Assembly (NCBI RefSeq): GCF_031157375.1
Contig: NZ_JAVIFV010000001.1
Location: forward strand, 620,001-684,000
Source: Sphingosinicella sp. LHD-64
Lineage (GTDB): Bacteria > Pseudomonadota > Alphaproteobacteria > Sphingomonadales > Sphingomonadaceae
Reading direction: 5' to 3'
Length of the DNA: 64,000 nt
Position 1 is the first letter of the stretch. The number at the start of each line of letters is the position of its first letter. Shown one piece after another: positions 27,915 to 36,949 of this stretch. The translations under genes were made by a program, and so were the position numbers. Under the pieces are notes generated by a model, which made no database searches, had not been told where the DNA came from, and was given only the letters and a program-made list of their open reading frames with translations.

Positions 27915-28325
27915 ATGAAGCGTCCGCCTGGCAAGGAGATGCTCGCCCGCTCCCGTCGATTACGCCGCGAGATGACGCCGCAGGAAGAAATCCTCTGGCG
28001 TCATTTGCGCGGTCGCAGGTTCGAGGGCTTCAAATTTCGCCGGCAGATGTGGCTCGCCGGTTATGTTGCGGACTTCGCCTGCACGGAGGCAAGGCTGGTG
28101 ATGGAGGCCGACGGCAGCCAGCATATCAACGCAGCCGACTATGACGAAGAACGGGGAGCCGCCTTCACCCGCCTCGGGTGGCGAACGCTGCGATTCTGGA
28201 ACAATGAGATTGTGGAGGACTTGGAGGGAGTACTGATCGCGATCGGGGCCGCATTGCCCTCACCCTCCCGCCCGGCTTCGCCGGGTGGGCCCCTCCCTCT
28301 CCCCTCCAGGGAGAGGGGCAGATGA
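27915..28325 (+). CDS. DUF559 endonuclease-like protein
   Basis: The 136-residue protein is of the DUF559 family, which has a very-short-patch-repair/restriction-nuclease-like fold. Family marks are [38 protein letters not shown] and the acidic [10 protein letters not shown] (residues D and E/Q as possible metal ligands). [14 protein letters not shown] follows. The last 24 or so residues (Pro/Ser-rich) are encoded by the right inverted repeat, so they are probably not part of the fold. It does not fit the surrounding aromatic operon and looks like a passenger gene. The stop overlaps the next gene by 4 bases. Confidence 0.85.
   Translation: MKRPPGKEMLARSRRLRREMTPQEEILWRHLRGRRFEGFKFRRQMWLAGYVADFACTEARLVMEADGSQHINAADYDEERGAAFTRLGWRTLRFWNNEIVEDLEGVLIAIGAALPSPSRPASPGGPLPLPSRERGR
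28256..28318. repeat. 63-bp inverted repeat, right copy
   Basis: This is the reverse-complement partner of 27852-27914. It begins GCCCTCACCCTCCC and ends GGGAGAGGGG. Its centre is CCCGGCTTCGCCGGG, a perfect hairpin unlike the left centre. It lies inside the 3' end of the DUF559 reading frame. Its outer end gives the ribosome site for the acyl-CoA dehydrogenase ATG at 28322. Confidence 0.88.
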
Positions 28326-29488
28326 GCGACCGGACCTTCCTCGACTGGCCGTTCTTCGACGACCATCATCGCCGGCTGGCGGATGATCTGGAGACCTGGT
28401 GCGTCGCCAACCTCGCCGATGTCGATCACTCGGACACCGACGCCGCCTGCCGCGCGCTGGTCCGCGAGCTCGGCGACGGCGGCTGGCTACGCTACTGCGT
28501 GCCGGCCGCATGGGGCGGCGTGCACGAGACGCTGGACGTGCGCTCGCTGGCGCTGATCCGCGAGACGCTGGCGCGGCATGACGGGCTCGCCGACTTCGCC
28601 TTCGCCATGCAGGGGCTGGGATCGGGAGCGATCAGCCTGTTCGGCTCCGACGACCAGAAGCGGGACTATCTGCCGGCGGTCGCGCGCGGCGAGAAGATCG
28701 CGGCCTTCGCACTCACCGAGCCCGGCACCGGATCGGACGTCGCCAATCTCGCGACCGGCGCGGTGCAGGATCGGGAGGGTTATACGGTCGACGGCGCGAA
28801 GACCTATATCTCCAATGGCGGCATCGCCGATTTCTATGTGCTGTTCGCGCGTACGGGCGAGGCGCCCGGATCGAAGGGCATCTCCGCCTTCATCGTCGAT
28901 GCCGATGTGCCCGGTTTCGACGCCAGCGAGCGGATCGAGGTCATCGCCCCGCATCCGCTGGCGACGCTGCGCTTCGATCAGACTCCTCTGCCCCATTCTG
29001 CCCTGCTCGGGGAGCGGGGGCGGGGGTTCGCCCAGGCCATGGCGACGCTCGACGTGTTCCGCACCACCGTCGGCGCGGCAGCGCTCGGCTTCGCCCGCCG
29101 CGCGCTCGACGAAGCCACAGTGCGGGCGATGGCGCGCAAGCTGGGAACGGGAACGCTGGCCGACAACGCGATCGTCCAGTCGATGCTGGCCGAGATGGTG
29201 CTCGACGTCGATGCCTCGGCGCTGCTCATCTACCGCGCCGCCTGGCTGCGCGACGTGAAGGGCCAGCGCAACAGCCGCGAGGCGGCGCTCGCCAAGCTGC
29301 ATGCGACCGACAGCGCTCAAGCCGTGATCGACAAGGCAGTGCAGATTTTCGGCGGGCTCGGCGTCACCGTCGGCGTGCCGGTCGAGCGGCTCTACCGCGA
29401 AATCCGCGCGCTCAGGATCTATGAGGGAGCTTCGGAGGTGCAGAAGGTGGTGATCGCCCGCAACCATCTGGCGGAGTTCGCGCAATGA
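28322..29488 (+). CDS. Acyl-CoA dehydrogenase
   Basis: The 388-residue flavoenzyme has the signature stretches [11 protein letters not shown] and [12 protein letters not shown], and the C-terminal helix end [17 protein letters not shown]. In this operon it would introduce or remove a double bond in a ring-reduced or ring-opened CoA ester. It overlaps the DUF559 stop and, at its own end, the RidA start (ATGA). Confidence 0.9.
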   Translation: MSDRTFLDWPFFDDHHRRLADDLETWCVANLADVDHSDTDAACRALVRELGDGGWLRYCVPAAWGGVHETLDVRSLALIRETLARHDGLADFAFAMQGLGSGAISLFGSDDQKRDYLPAVARGEKIAAFALTEPGTGSDVANLATGAVQDREGYTVDGAKTYISNGGIADFYVLFARTGEAPGSKGISAFIVDADVPGFDASERIEVIAPHPLATLRFDQTPLPHSALLGERGRGFAQAMATLDVFRTTVGAAALGFARRALDEATVRAMARKLGTGTLADNAIVQSMLAEMVLDVDASALLIYRAAWLRDVKGQRNSREAALAKLHATDSAQAVIDKAVQIFGGLGVTVGVPVERLYREIRALRIYEGASEVQKVVIARNHLAEFAQ

Positions 29489-29877
29489 GGGCGCTGCTGC
29501 CGCCCGGCTGGCCGCGGCCGAAGGGCTATGCCAACGGCATCTCCGCGCGAGGCCGCCTCATCGTCACCGCGGGCGTGGTGGGCTGGAACGCCGACGAGCA
29601 GTTCGAGCATGACGATCTCGCCGGTCAGTTCCGGCAGGCGCTGCTGAACATCCGCGCCATCCTCGCCGAGGACGGCGCCGGGCCCGAGCATATCGTGCGG
29701 ATGACCTGGTATGTGACCGGCATCCCGGAATATCGCGCCAGCCTCAAGGAGATCGGCGCCGCCTACAAGGAGCTGATCGGCAAGAACTTCCCGACGATGG
29801 CCGTGGTCGGGGTGACCGAACTGGTCGAGCCGATGGCGAAGATCGAGATCGAGACGATGGCGGTGGTGCCCGAATGA
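29485..29877 (+). CDS. RidA family enamine/imine deaminase
   Basis: The 130-residue protein belongs to the YjgF/YER057c/UK114 (RidA) family. It has [38 protein letters not shown] and the end segment [22 protein letters not shown]. RidA proteins hydrolyse reactive enamines and imines to ketones and ammonia. Here such a step would release the amino group of 2-aminobenzoyl-CoA after dearomatisation, which supports anthranilate over salicylate as substrate. It overlaps the acyl-CoA dehydrogenase by 4 bases. Confidence 0.88.
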   Translation: MRALLPPGWPRPKGYANGISARGRLIVTAGVVGWNADEQFEHDDLAGQFRQALLNIRAILAEDGAGPEHIVRMTWYVTGIPEYRASLKEIGAAYKELIGKNFPTMAVVGVTELVEPMAKIEIETMAVVPE

Positions 29878-29894
29878 TCGGATCGAGACACATC

Positions 29895-29976
29895 GTCATT
29901 GCGAGGAGCGTAGCGACGCGGCAATCCAGCGGGCCTCTGAAGCTACGCTGGATTGCTTCGCTTCGCTCGCAATGAC
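29895..29976. repeat. Palindromic intergenic repeat, copy B
   Basis: This 82-bp copy has the same ends as copies A and C (GTCATTGCGAG / CTCGCAATGAC) and the inner pair GCAATCCAGC / GCTGGATTGC. It separates RidA from the CoA-ligase gene, and the predicted hairpin could weaken read-through or stabilise the upstream mRNA. Confidence 0.9.
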
Positions 29977-29992
29977 GACTGGAGCGCTGCGC

Positions 29993-31576
29993 ATGACGAC
30001 AACCCACATGGACACCTTCATCCGCGATCGCTTGCCGTCCCCAGATGCGCAGCCCGAATTCCTCTTCGACCTACCCGAGCTTCAATATCCCGAGCGCCTC
30101 AACGCCGCTGTGGAACTGATCGACAGGGGCGACCCTGACGCGCTGGCGGTGCTGAATGACGCCGGCGCCTGGACCTACGGCCGGATGACGGACCTCTCCG
30201 ATCGCATTGCGCGCCTGCTGGTCGAGGAGGAGGGGCTGATCCCCGGCAACCGCGTATTCCTGCGCGGGCCGAACAACGCGATGCTGTTCGCCGCCTGGCT
30301 CGGCGTGCTCAAGGCTGGTGGGGTGGTCGTCGCGACCATGCCGCTGCTACGCCCGGGGGAGATCGCAACGATCCTGGAGCGGGCGCAGATCAGCCATGCC
30401 ATCGTCGATTCCCGTTTCCTCGCCGATTTCGAGGCGAGCGGCGGGGTCGGCTCGCTGCTGACCTATGACGGCGACAGCGGTACTGGCGAACTGGAACGAA
30501 GGCTCGAAACCGTCACGCCGGGCTTCACGTCGGTCGACACGCACCGCGACGACGTCGCCCTCGTCGCCTTCACCTCGGGCACGACCGGCAACCCCAAGGG
30601 CTGCGTCCACTATCATCGCGACATCCTCGCCTCGGCCGACAGCTTCGCCCGCTCCATCCTGAAGCCGCAGCCGGGCGACCGTTGGACCTGCTCGGCGCCG
30701 ATGGCCTTCACCTTCGGGCTCGGCATGATCCTGATCTTCCCCTGGCGGTTCGGCGGCACCGCGGTGACGATCGAGACGCCGGGGCCGAAGCCGCTGCTGG
30801 AGGCGATCGCCCGGCACAAGGTGACGACACTGGCGACCGCGCCGACCGCCTACAAGGCGATCCTCGGTATGGTCGGCGAGAGCGACATCTCGTCGCTGCG
30901 CACCTGCGTCTCGGCTGGCGAACATCTGCCGGCGGCGACCTGGCACGCCTGGCACGAAGCGACGGGCATCCGCATCGTCGACGGGATCGGCGCGACCGAG
31001 ATGATGCACATCTTCATCTCGGCATCGGGCGACGACATTCGCCCGGGCGCGACCGGCAAGGCCGTACCCGGCTATGTCGCGACCGTGCTGGACGAGGAGA
31101 ACCGGCCGATGGCGAGCGGCACCGGGCGCCTCGCGATCAAGGGCCCGACCGGCTGCCGCTATTTCGACGATCCGCGCCAGGCGAACTATGTGGTGGGCGC
31201 CTGGAACGTCACCGGCGACACCTATCGCAAGGACGAGGACGGCTACTTCTGGTACCTCGCCCGCTCCGACGACATGATCATCTCCTCGGGCTACAACATC
31301 GCCGCGCCCGAAGTGGAGAACGCGCTCTACTCCCACGCGGCGGTGCAGGAATGCGCGGTGATCGGCGCGCCGTGCCCCGAGCGCGGCCAGAAGGTGAAGG
31401 CGTTCGTCGTCCTCGCGCCCGGCTACGCGCCCGACGCCGGCACGGTCGCGCTGCTCCAGGACCATGTGAAGACCGAGATCGCGCCCTACAAATATCCGCG
31501 CGAGATCGCCTTCGTCGACGCGCTCCCCAAGACCGCGACCGGCAAGCTCCAGCGTTTCGCGCTCAGGGACCGCTAG
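29993..31576 (+). CDS. Aryl-CoA ligase (2-aminobenzoate- or benzoate-CoA ligase type)
   Basis: The product is about 527 residues and belongs to the adenylate-forming family. The P-loop-like motif is FTSGTTGNPKGCVHYH, later motifs are GIGATEMMH and YLARSDDMIISSGYNI, and the C-terminal Lys is in KTATGKLQRF. It activates the aromatic acid to its CoA thioester, the entry step of the pathway. The start at 29993 has GGAG eight bases upstream; an ATG at 29972 lies inside repeat B. It is probably still in the operon although 115 bases separate it from RidA. Confidence 0.88.
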   Translation: MTTTHMDTFIRDRLPSPDAQPEFLFDLPELQYPERLNAAVELIDRGDPDALAVLNDAGAWTYGRMTDLSDRIARLLVEEEGLIPGNRVFLRGPNNAMLFAAWLGVLKAGGVVVATMPLLRPGEIATILERAQISHAIVDSRFLADFEASGGVGSLLTYDGDSGTGELERRLETVTPGFTSVDTHRDDVALVAFTSGTTGNPKGCVHYHRDILASADSFARSILKPQPGDRWTCSAPMAFTFGLGMILIFPWRFGGTAVTIETPGPKPLLEAIARHKVTTLATAPTAYKAILGMVGESDISSLRTCVSAGEHLPAATWHAWHEATGIRIVDGIGATEMMHIFISASGDDIRPGATGKAVPGYVATVLDEENRPMASGTGRLAIKGPTGCRYFDDPRQANYVVGAWNVTGDTYRKDEDGYFWYLARSDDMIISSGYNIAAPEVENALYSHAAVQECAVIGAPCPERGQKVKAFVVLAPGYAPDAGTVALLQDHVKTEIAPYKYPREIAFVDALPKTATGKLQRFALRDR

Positions 31577-31577
31577 G

Positions 31578-31674
31578 CCCTACCCGTCATACCGGCGAAG
31601 GCCGGTATCCAGACCTTGGCCTCAAATATTGACGAGGACTGGACCCCGGCCTGCGCCGGGGTGACGATCCATGC
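31578..31674. repeat. Second intergenic repeat type (GGCCGG hairpins)
   Basis: This region after the ligase contains the hairpin TACCGGCGAAGGCCGGTA, a central ATTGACGAGG spacer and the hairpin ACCCCGGCCTGCGCCGGGGT ending GTGACG. It is unlike copies A-C. Sequences of this form are common between genes of sphingomonads. It lies between two convergent genes and may end transcription on both strands. Confidence 0.7.
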
Positions 31675-31684
31675 CGAGGGATCG

Positions 31685-32302
31685 TCAGGCGTCGATCGGG
31701 ATGTAGCCGGGCGTCGCCGCGACGCGGTCGAGCCAGGCCTGCACGTTCGGATAGTCGGCGAGTTGGAAGCCACCGCCTTCCGCAACATGGGTGTAGGCGT
31801 AGAGCGCGATGTCGGCGAGGCTGAGGCGGTCCCCGACGAGGAAGCTGTGCCGCGCCAGATGCTCGTCCATCAGCTTGAGCGCGGCCTCGCCGGCGGCGCG
31901 CTTGCCGGGGAACTGGTTGCGCTGCGCCTCGGTCCAGTTCGCCTCGCCGATCCAGCCGTACCAGAAACGGAGCGTCGCGACGTTGGGCTCGTGATTATAC
32001 TGTTCCCAGAACATCCAGCGCAGCATGTCGGCGCGATCAAGCCGGCCTTCGGGGATGAGCGGCGAACCTTCCGCAAGGTAGAAGCAGGCAGCGTTGCTCT
32101 CCGGGATGAAACGGTCGCCGACCTGCAGGACCGGGATCCGGCCATTGGCATTAACGTTGGCGAGGAAATCGCCCGTCCGCGTCTCGCCCTTCATGATGTC
32201 ATATTCACGCCGTTCGATCGCGAGGCCGAGCAAGGCCGCGGTCAGGCGGATCTTGTAGCAATTGCCCGACTGGGCATATTCGTGCAGCACCAAATTCGTC
32301 AC
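31685..32302 (-). CDS. Glutathione S-transferase family protein
   Basis: The 205-residue protein has a thioredoxin-like N-terminal domain (LHEYAQSGNCYKIRL, then GRIPVLQVGDRFIPES) and a helical C-terminal domain with DRLSLADIALYAYTHVAEGG. The PESNA segment is the usual glutathione gamma-glutamyl site. The GTG at 32302 has GAGGGACGC upstream. It is convergent with the CoA-ligase gene. The substrate is unknown. Confidence 0.87.
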   Translation of the reverse strand: MTNLVLHEYAQSGNCYKIRLTAALLGLAIERREYDIMKGETRTGDFLANVNANGRIPVLQVGDRFIPESNAACFYLAEGSPLIPEGRLDRADMLRWMFWEQYNHEPNVATLRFWYGWIGEANWTEAQRNQFPGKRAAGEAALKLMDEHLARHSFLVGDRLSLADIALYAYTHVAEGGGFQLADYPNVQAWLDRVAATPGYIPIDA

Positions 32303-32389
32303 GCGTCCCTCCCTTGCTGACGGCCCGCTCTTTTCCGGACTGCGCCCCGAACCGGAAACCAATTCGACGCGCGCGCTGATAAGCCCGGC

Positions 32390-33391
32390 TTATCGACCGA
32401 CCGTCAGGACGATCTTGCCGACATGATCGCCCGCCTCCATCCGCCGGTGCGCGTCGGCCGCCTCGGCCAGCGGGAAGGTCTTGTCGATCACCGGCTTCAG
32501 GCGGCCGTCCTCGACGAAGGGCCACACATTGCGCAGCAATTCTTCGGCGACCAGCGTCTTGAATTCGACGGAACGCGAACGGAGGAACGCGCCGGTGAGG
32601 ACGAGGCGGCGCTGCATCACCTTGACGATGTTGAGCTCGGCCTTTGCCCCGCGCTGGACAGCGATCGAGACGTGGCGCCCCTCCTCGGCAAGGCAATCGA
32701 GATTCCGCGGCAGATAGTCGCCGCCGACCATATCGAGGACGATGTCGACGCCGCTCCCGCCCGTCAGGCGATGCGCTTCGGCAACGAAATCCTGCGTCCG
32801 ATAGTTGATGGCATGTGCCGCGCCGAGCGCTTCCGCTCGCCGGCATTTTTCGTCGCTGCCGCAGGTGACGATGATCTTCAGGCCGAAGAGCCTGCCGAGC
32901 GCGATCGCCATGGTGCCGATCCCGCTCGTGCCGCCATGGACGAGCGCCGTTTCGCCGTCGCGGGCATAGGCGCGCTCGAAGAGGTTGGACCAGACGGTGA
33001 AGAGGGTTTCGGGGAGCGCCGCGGCCTCGATGAGGGTCAGAGCGTCGGGAACGGGCAGGCACTGGCCGACCGGCGCAAGTGCATATTCGGCATAGCCGCC
33101 GCCGGCAACGAGCGCGCAAACCAGCTCGCCGGCAGCCAAGTCGACGCCCTCGCCCACCGCCGCAATCTCGCCCGCCACCTCCAATCCCGGGATCGAGGGC
33201 GCGCCGGGCGGCGGTGGATAGGCGCCAAGGCGCTGGACGATGTCTGGCCGGTTCACGCCGGCGGCGACGACCTTGATCAGCACTTCGCCGGGGCCGGGCC
33301 GCGGCACCGGGCGGCGGACCAGCGCCAGCACTTCCGGGCCGCCGGGTCCGGCCGGGTCGATTGCATTCATCTCGTCCGGCAAGCGGGTCAT
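32390..33391 (-). CDS. NAD(P)H quinone oxidoreductase, PIG3/QOR type
   Basis: The 333-residue zinc-free MDR protein has the N-terminal GroES-like domain with GVNRPDIVQRLGAYPPPPG, then IPGLEVAGEI. The Rossmann nucleotide loop lies in VHGGTSGIGTMAI. These are marks of the PIG3 quinone oxidoreductase group. The ATG at 33391 is used. It is divergent from the DUF1192 gene and upstream of the GST gene on the same strand, 87 bases apart. Confidence 0.88.
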   Translation of the reverse strand: MTRLPDEMNAIDPAGPGGPEVLALVRRPVPRPGPGEVLIKVVAAGVNRPDIVQRLGAYPPPPGAPSIPGLEVAGEIAAVGEGVDLAAGELVCALVAGGGYAEYALAPVGQCLPVPDALTLIEAAALPETLFTVWSNLFERAYARDGETALVHGGTSGIGTMAIALGRLFGLKIIVTCGSDEKCRRAEALGAAHAINYRTQDFVAEAHRLTGGSGVDIVLDMVGGDYLPRNLDCLAEEGRHVSIAVQRGAKAELNIVKVMQRRLVLTGAFLRSRSVEFKTLVAEELLRNVWPFVEDGRLKPVIDKTFPLAEAADAHRRMEAGDHVGKIVLTVGR

Positions 33392-33464
33392 GTCGCGCCC
33401 GAATCAAAGGTGGAAAGGCCGCGGATTTATTGACTTGGGCGGCGCGCTGGTCAACGCTGGCGCC

Positions 33465-33665
33465 ATGGACCTCGACGAGCTTTTCCCGGACAAGCCCGAC
33501 GATCCGCTGACCCTGCTGACGAAGCAGGATCTCGATCCCTTCTCGGTGCACGAGCTGGAGGCACGGATCGCCATCCTCGAGGCGGAGATCGCCCGCGTGA
33601 AGGCCAAGCTGGCAAGCTCGGTTAACTTCCGCGCAAGTGCGGACGAGCTATTCAAGAAAACCTAG
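33465..33665 (+). CDS. DUF1192 small protein
   Basis: The 66-residue protein has an acidic N-terminus (MDLDELFPDKP) and DPFSVHELEARIAILEAEIARVKAKL, which is likely one amphipathic coiled-coil helix. This matches the short DUF1192 family of alphaproteobacteria. The role is unknown. It lies 127 bases before clpA on the same strand. Confidence 0.82.
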   Translation: MDLDELFPDKPDDPLTLLTKQDLDPFSVHELEARIAILEAEIARVKAKLASSVNFRASADELFKKT

Positions 33666-33792
33666 GGACAGGCGCAGCGGCAGCGAGTTTTCCCCAGTGA
33701 TTTCGCCCCGCGGCTTGATGAAGGGAAAGCGAAGCCCGACATTGGGGACAAGTGGCCCGCGGATTCGGCTGCGGGCCGGTCAGGAGTAACCC

Positions 33793-36117
33793 ATGCCGTC
33801 CTTTGCCCGCGAACTCGAGCAAACGCTCCACAACGCCCTCGCCGAGGCGAGCGGCCGCCGGCACGAATATGCGACCCTCGAGCATCTGCTGCTCGCCCTC
33901 ACCGAAGACGTCCATGCCGGGCGGGTGATGGAGGCGTGCGGCGTCAATCTCGGCGAATTGAAGGACCAGGTCCGCCACTATCTCGACAGCGAACTCGAGG
34001 CGCTCAAGGTCCAGGCCGACACCGACCCCTCCCCCACCAGCGGCTTCCAGCGCGTCGTCCAGCGCGCGATCCTCCACGTCCAGTCCTCCGGTCGCGACGA
34101 GGTGACCGGCGCCAACGTGCTGGTCGCTTTGTTCTCCGAGCGGGAAAGCTACGCGGTCTATTTCCTGCAGCAGCAGGACATGAGCCGCCTCGACGCGGTG
34201 ACCTACATCTCGCATGGCGTTGGCAAGGGCGAGACGCCCGCCCAGCCGGCCGAGACCAAGGGCGCCGAGGAGACGAAGCAGGAAGAAGGCAAGAAGAAGC
34301 CCGAATCGGCGCTCAAGCAGTTCACCGTCAATCTCAACGAGAAGGCGCAGGAGGGCCGCGTCGACCCACTGATCGGGCGGGGCCCGGAGGTCGACCGCAC
34401 CGTTCAGATCCTCTGCCGCCGCAGCAAGAACAACCCGCTCTATGTGGGCGATCCGGGGGTCGGCAAGACCGCGATCGCGGAAGGTCTCGCGCGCAAGATC
34501 GTCGAGGGCGACGTGCCGGACGTGCTGAAGCCCGCCGTCATCTACTCGCTCGACATGGGCGCGCTGCTCGCCGGCACCCGCTATCGCGGCGACTTCGAGG
34601 AGCGGCTGAAGGCGGTGGTGAACGAGCTGGAGAAGCTGCCCGACGCCATCCTGTTCATCGACGAGATCCACACCGTGATCGGCGCCGGCGCGACATCCGG
34701 CGGCGCGATGGACGCGTCGAACCTGCTCAAGCCCGCGCTGTCGGGCGGGACGATCCGGTGCATCGGCTCGACCACCTACAAGGAGTTCCGCAACCATTTC
34801 GAGAAGGACCGGGCGCTGCTCCGGCGCTTCCAGAAGATCGACGTCAACGAGCCGACCTTGGAGGACACGATCAAGATCCTCGCGGGCCTCCGCTCGGCCT
34901 TCGAGGAGCATCACAGCGTCAAGTACACGCCGGACGCGATCAAGGCGGCGGTCGAGCTCTCCGCGCGCTACATCAACGACCGCAAGCTGCCCGACAAGGC
35001 GATCGACGTGATCGACGAGGTCGGCGCCATGCAGATGCTGGTGCCGCCGTCGAAGCGCAAGAAGACGATCACGGTGAAGGAGATCGAGGCGGTCATCTCG
35101 ACCATGGCGCGCATCCCGGCCAAGAGCGTGTCGAGCGACGACAAGAAGGCGCTCGAGCATCTCGACAAGGACCTGAAGCGGGTAGTGTTCGGCCAGGACG
35201 ACGCAATCAGCCGGCTGGCTTCGGCGATCAAGCTCAGCCGTGCCGGCCTGCGCGATCCCGACAAGCCGATCGGTTCCTACCTCTTCTCCGGCCCGACCGG
35301 CGTCGGCAAGACCGAGGTGGCGCGCCAGCTCGCCTCGATCATGGGCATCCCGCTGCAGCGCTTCGACATGTCGGAATATATGGAGCGGCACAGCGTCAGC
35401 CGCCTGATCGGCGCCCCGCCGGGCTATGTCGGCTATGACCAGGGCGGCCTCCTGACCGACGCGGTCGACCAGCATCCGCACTCGGTGCTCCTCCTCGACG
35501 AGATCGAGAAGGCGCATCCGGACCTGTTCAACATCCTGCTCCAGATCATGGACAATGGCCGGCTCACCGACCATCACGGCAAGACGGTCGATTTCCGCAA
35601 CGTCATCCTGATCATGACCACCAATGCCGGTGCGCAGGACATGGCGAGCGAGGGGATCGGTTTCGGCAACATCTCCAAGGAAGATGCGAGCGACGAGGCG
35701 GTGAAGCGGATGTTCTCGCCGGAGTTCCGCAACCGCCTCGATGCGATCGTCCCGTTCGGCTACCTGCCGACCGAGGTCGTTGCGCGAGTGGTGGACAAGT
35801 TCATCCTGCAACTCGAGCTCCAGCTCGCCGACCGCAACGTCCACATCGAACTGGACGACGAGGCGCGCGAATGGCTGACCGCGCGCGGCTACGACAAGCT
35901 CTATGGTGCCCGGCCGATGGGCCGGCTGGTCCAGGAGAAGATCAAGCAGCCGCTCGCCGAGGAACTGCTCTTCGGCAAGCTGGTCCATGGCGGCGAGGTC
36001 AAAGTCCGGATCAAAGACAATGCCCCGTCGTTCGAGATCATCCCCGCCCCGCCCAAGGCTTCGAAGAAGAAGAGCAGGCCTGCCGGCAAGGCGAAGGAGC
36101 AGGATCAGCAGGCCTGA
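33793..36117 (+). CDS. clpA: ATP-dependent Clp protease ATP-binding subunit ClpA
   Basis: The 774-residue AAA+ unfoldase has an N-domain (1 to about 145) for adaptor binding and two ATPase modules. The Walker A loops are GDPGVGKTAIAEG and GPTGVGKTEVARQ, and the Walker B motifs are LFIDEIH and LLLDEIEKAHP. It feeds substrates to ClpP. A Lys-rich tail ends the protein. AGGAG precedes the ATG. The adaptor gene clpS, often directly upstream in this group, is not there; a DUF1192 gene occupies that place. A strong hairpin follows the stop. Confidence 0.95.
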   Translation: MPSFARELEQTLHNALAEASGRRHEYATLEHLLLALTEDVHAGRVMEACGVNLGELKDQVRHYLDSELEALKVQADTDPSPTSGFQRVVQRAILHVQSSGRDEVTGANVLVALFSERESYAVYFLQQQDMSRLDAVTYISHGVGKGETPAQPAETKGAEETKQEEGKKKPESALKQFTVNLNEKAQEGRVDPLIGRGPEVDRTVQILCRRSKNNPLYVGDPGVGKTAIAEGLARKIVEGDVPDVLKPAVIYSLDMGALLAGTRYRGDFEERLKAVVNELEKLPDAILFIDEIHTVIGAGATSGGAMDASNLLKPALSGGTIRCIGSTTYKEFRNHFEKDRALLRRFQKIDVNEPTLEDTIKILAGLRSAFEEHHSVKYTPDAIKAAVELSARYINDRKLPDKAIDVIDEVGAMQMLVPPSKRKKTITVKEIEAVISTMARIPAKSVSSDDKKALEHLDKDLKRVVFGQDDAISRLASAIKLSRAGLRDPDKPIGSYLFSGPTGVGKTEVARQLASIMGIPLQRFDMSEYMERHSVSRLIGAPPGYVGYDQGGLLTDAVDQHPHSVLLLDEIEKAHPDLFNILLQIMDNGRLTDHHGKTVDFRNVILIMTTNAGAQDMASEGIGFGNISKEDASDEAVKRMFSPEFRNRLDAIVPFGYLPTEVVARVVDKFILQLELQLADRNVHIELDDEAREWLTARGYDKLYGARPMGRLVQEKIKQPLAEELLFGKLVHGGEVKVRIKDNAPSFEIIPAPPKASKKKSRPAGKAKEQDQQA

Positions 36118-36125
36118 ACGGCCGA

Positions 36126-36160
36126 CGCCGTCGCCTGGTCCTCGGGATCCGGCGACGGCG
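36126..36160 (+). terminator. Hairpin after clpA
   Basis: CGCCGTCGCC and GGCGACGGCG form a perfect 10-bp stem around a 15-base loop, starting nine bases after the clpA stop. No T-run follows, so it may act as an mRNA-stabilising hairpin or a Rho-assisted terminator. Confidence 0.6.
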
Positions 36161-36221
36161 GCGACCTCATGGTGATGTCAATCGGCCCGCGCGCGCCGAT
36201 CGGATAGCGTATCTTCGACGA

Positions 36222-36881
36222 TCACGGCCGGTATCCCGCGATATGCCAGTTGAAATCGGCATGGCCGGCCGCCTGCCACAGCCGCATCCAGAGCGGCATG
36301 AGCAGTTCGGTCGCCCGCGCCGAGGTGATGTCGCCGACATCGATGATCCGGTCCGCGCTCCAGCCGAATTCCCGTTCCAGGAAGCCGGCCACCTCCGTCT
36401 TCGCATCCGGGTCATTTCCGGCAATGAACAGGTGATGCATGCCCGGCACGCGACCGGGATCGACCATCACCTGGCAGTTCAACGTGTTTAAGGCCTTGAC
36501 CACGCGCGCCCCGGGAAGGGCGGCCTGAACCTGCTCGCCCAGCGAATTGTCGACCCCGTATTTGAGGGACGGGAGAGCCGAGCCGGCCAGCGGGACGAGA
36601 GGATTGGACACGTCGATCACGATCTTGCCGGCAACCGCCTCCGCATCGATCACCTGAAGGGTTTCAAGCGCCCTCGCCCCATTGAGGCAGCTGAAGACCA
36701 TCTCGCCGAACCGGGCGGCTTCCGCGAATGCGCCAGCCCGACCGCCGCTCCTTTCCGCCCATCGCGTCACGCTTTCCGAGTTCGCCGAGCGCGATCCCAT
36801 CATGACCTCGTGACCCCGTTCCACGCATTTCCCGGCCAGGGCCTCACCGACCATACCCGTCCCAAGAATCCCGATCCGCAT
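36222..36881 (-). CDS. NADP-binding oxidoreductase (F420-dependent NADP reductase-like)
   Basis: The 219-residue protein begins with the dinucleotide motif MRIGILGTGMVGEALAG and GSRSANSES, the NADP-phosphate binding loop. It continues with VIDVSNPL and VKALNTLNCQVMVDP as in the FNO/NpdG-like group. In bacteria without F420 such proteins are thought to be NADPH-dependent reductases. A short dyad lies 24 bases upstream. The next gene upstream on the strand ends 69 bases away. Confidence 0.8.
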   Translation of the reverse strand: MRIGILGTGMVGEALAGKCVERGHEVMMGSRSANSESVTRWAERSGGRAGAFAEAARFGEMVFSCLNGARALETLQVIDAEAVAGKIVIDVSNPLVPLAGSALPSLKYGVDNSLGEQVQAALPGARVVKALNTLNCQVMVDPGRVPGMHHLFIAGNDPDAKTEVAGFLEREFGWSADRIIDVGDITSARATELLMPLWMRLWQAAGHADFNWHIAGYRP

Positions 36882-36904
36882 TCGCTTCCTCCAAAGGCAG
36901 CATG

Positions 36905-36921
36905 TAGTACTACTCGTACTA
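36905..36921 (-). promoter_or_regulatory. Operator-like dyad TAGTAC-n5-GTACTA
   Basis: A perfect 6-bp inverted repeat with a 5-base spacer (TACTC) lies in an AT-rich patch between the alpha/beta hydrolase stop and the oxidoreductase start. Its position fits the promoter of the oxidoreductase. Sites with GTAC arms are known for HxlR-family repressors, but no such gene is in the window. Confidence 0.5.
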
Positions 36922-36949
36922 TACGCTGTCTTTCATTGCGGAAGAATGT

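Noticed and set aside
29972-29992. Upstream ATG as start of the aryl-CoA ligase
   Set aside because: It falls inside repeat B; the ATG at 29993 has GGAG eight bases upstream.
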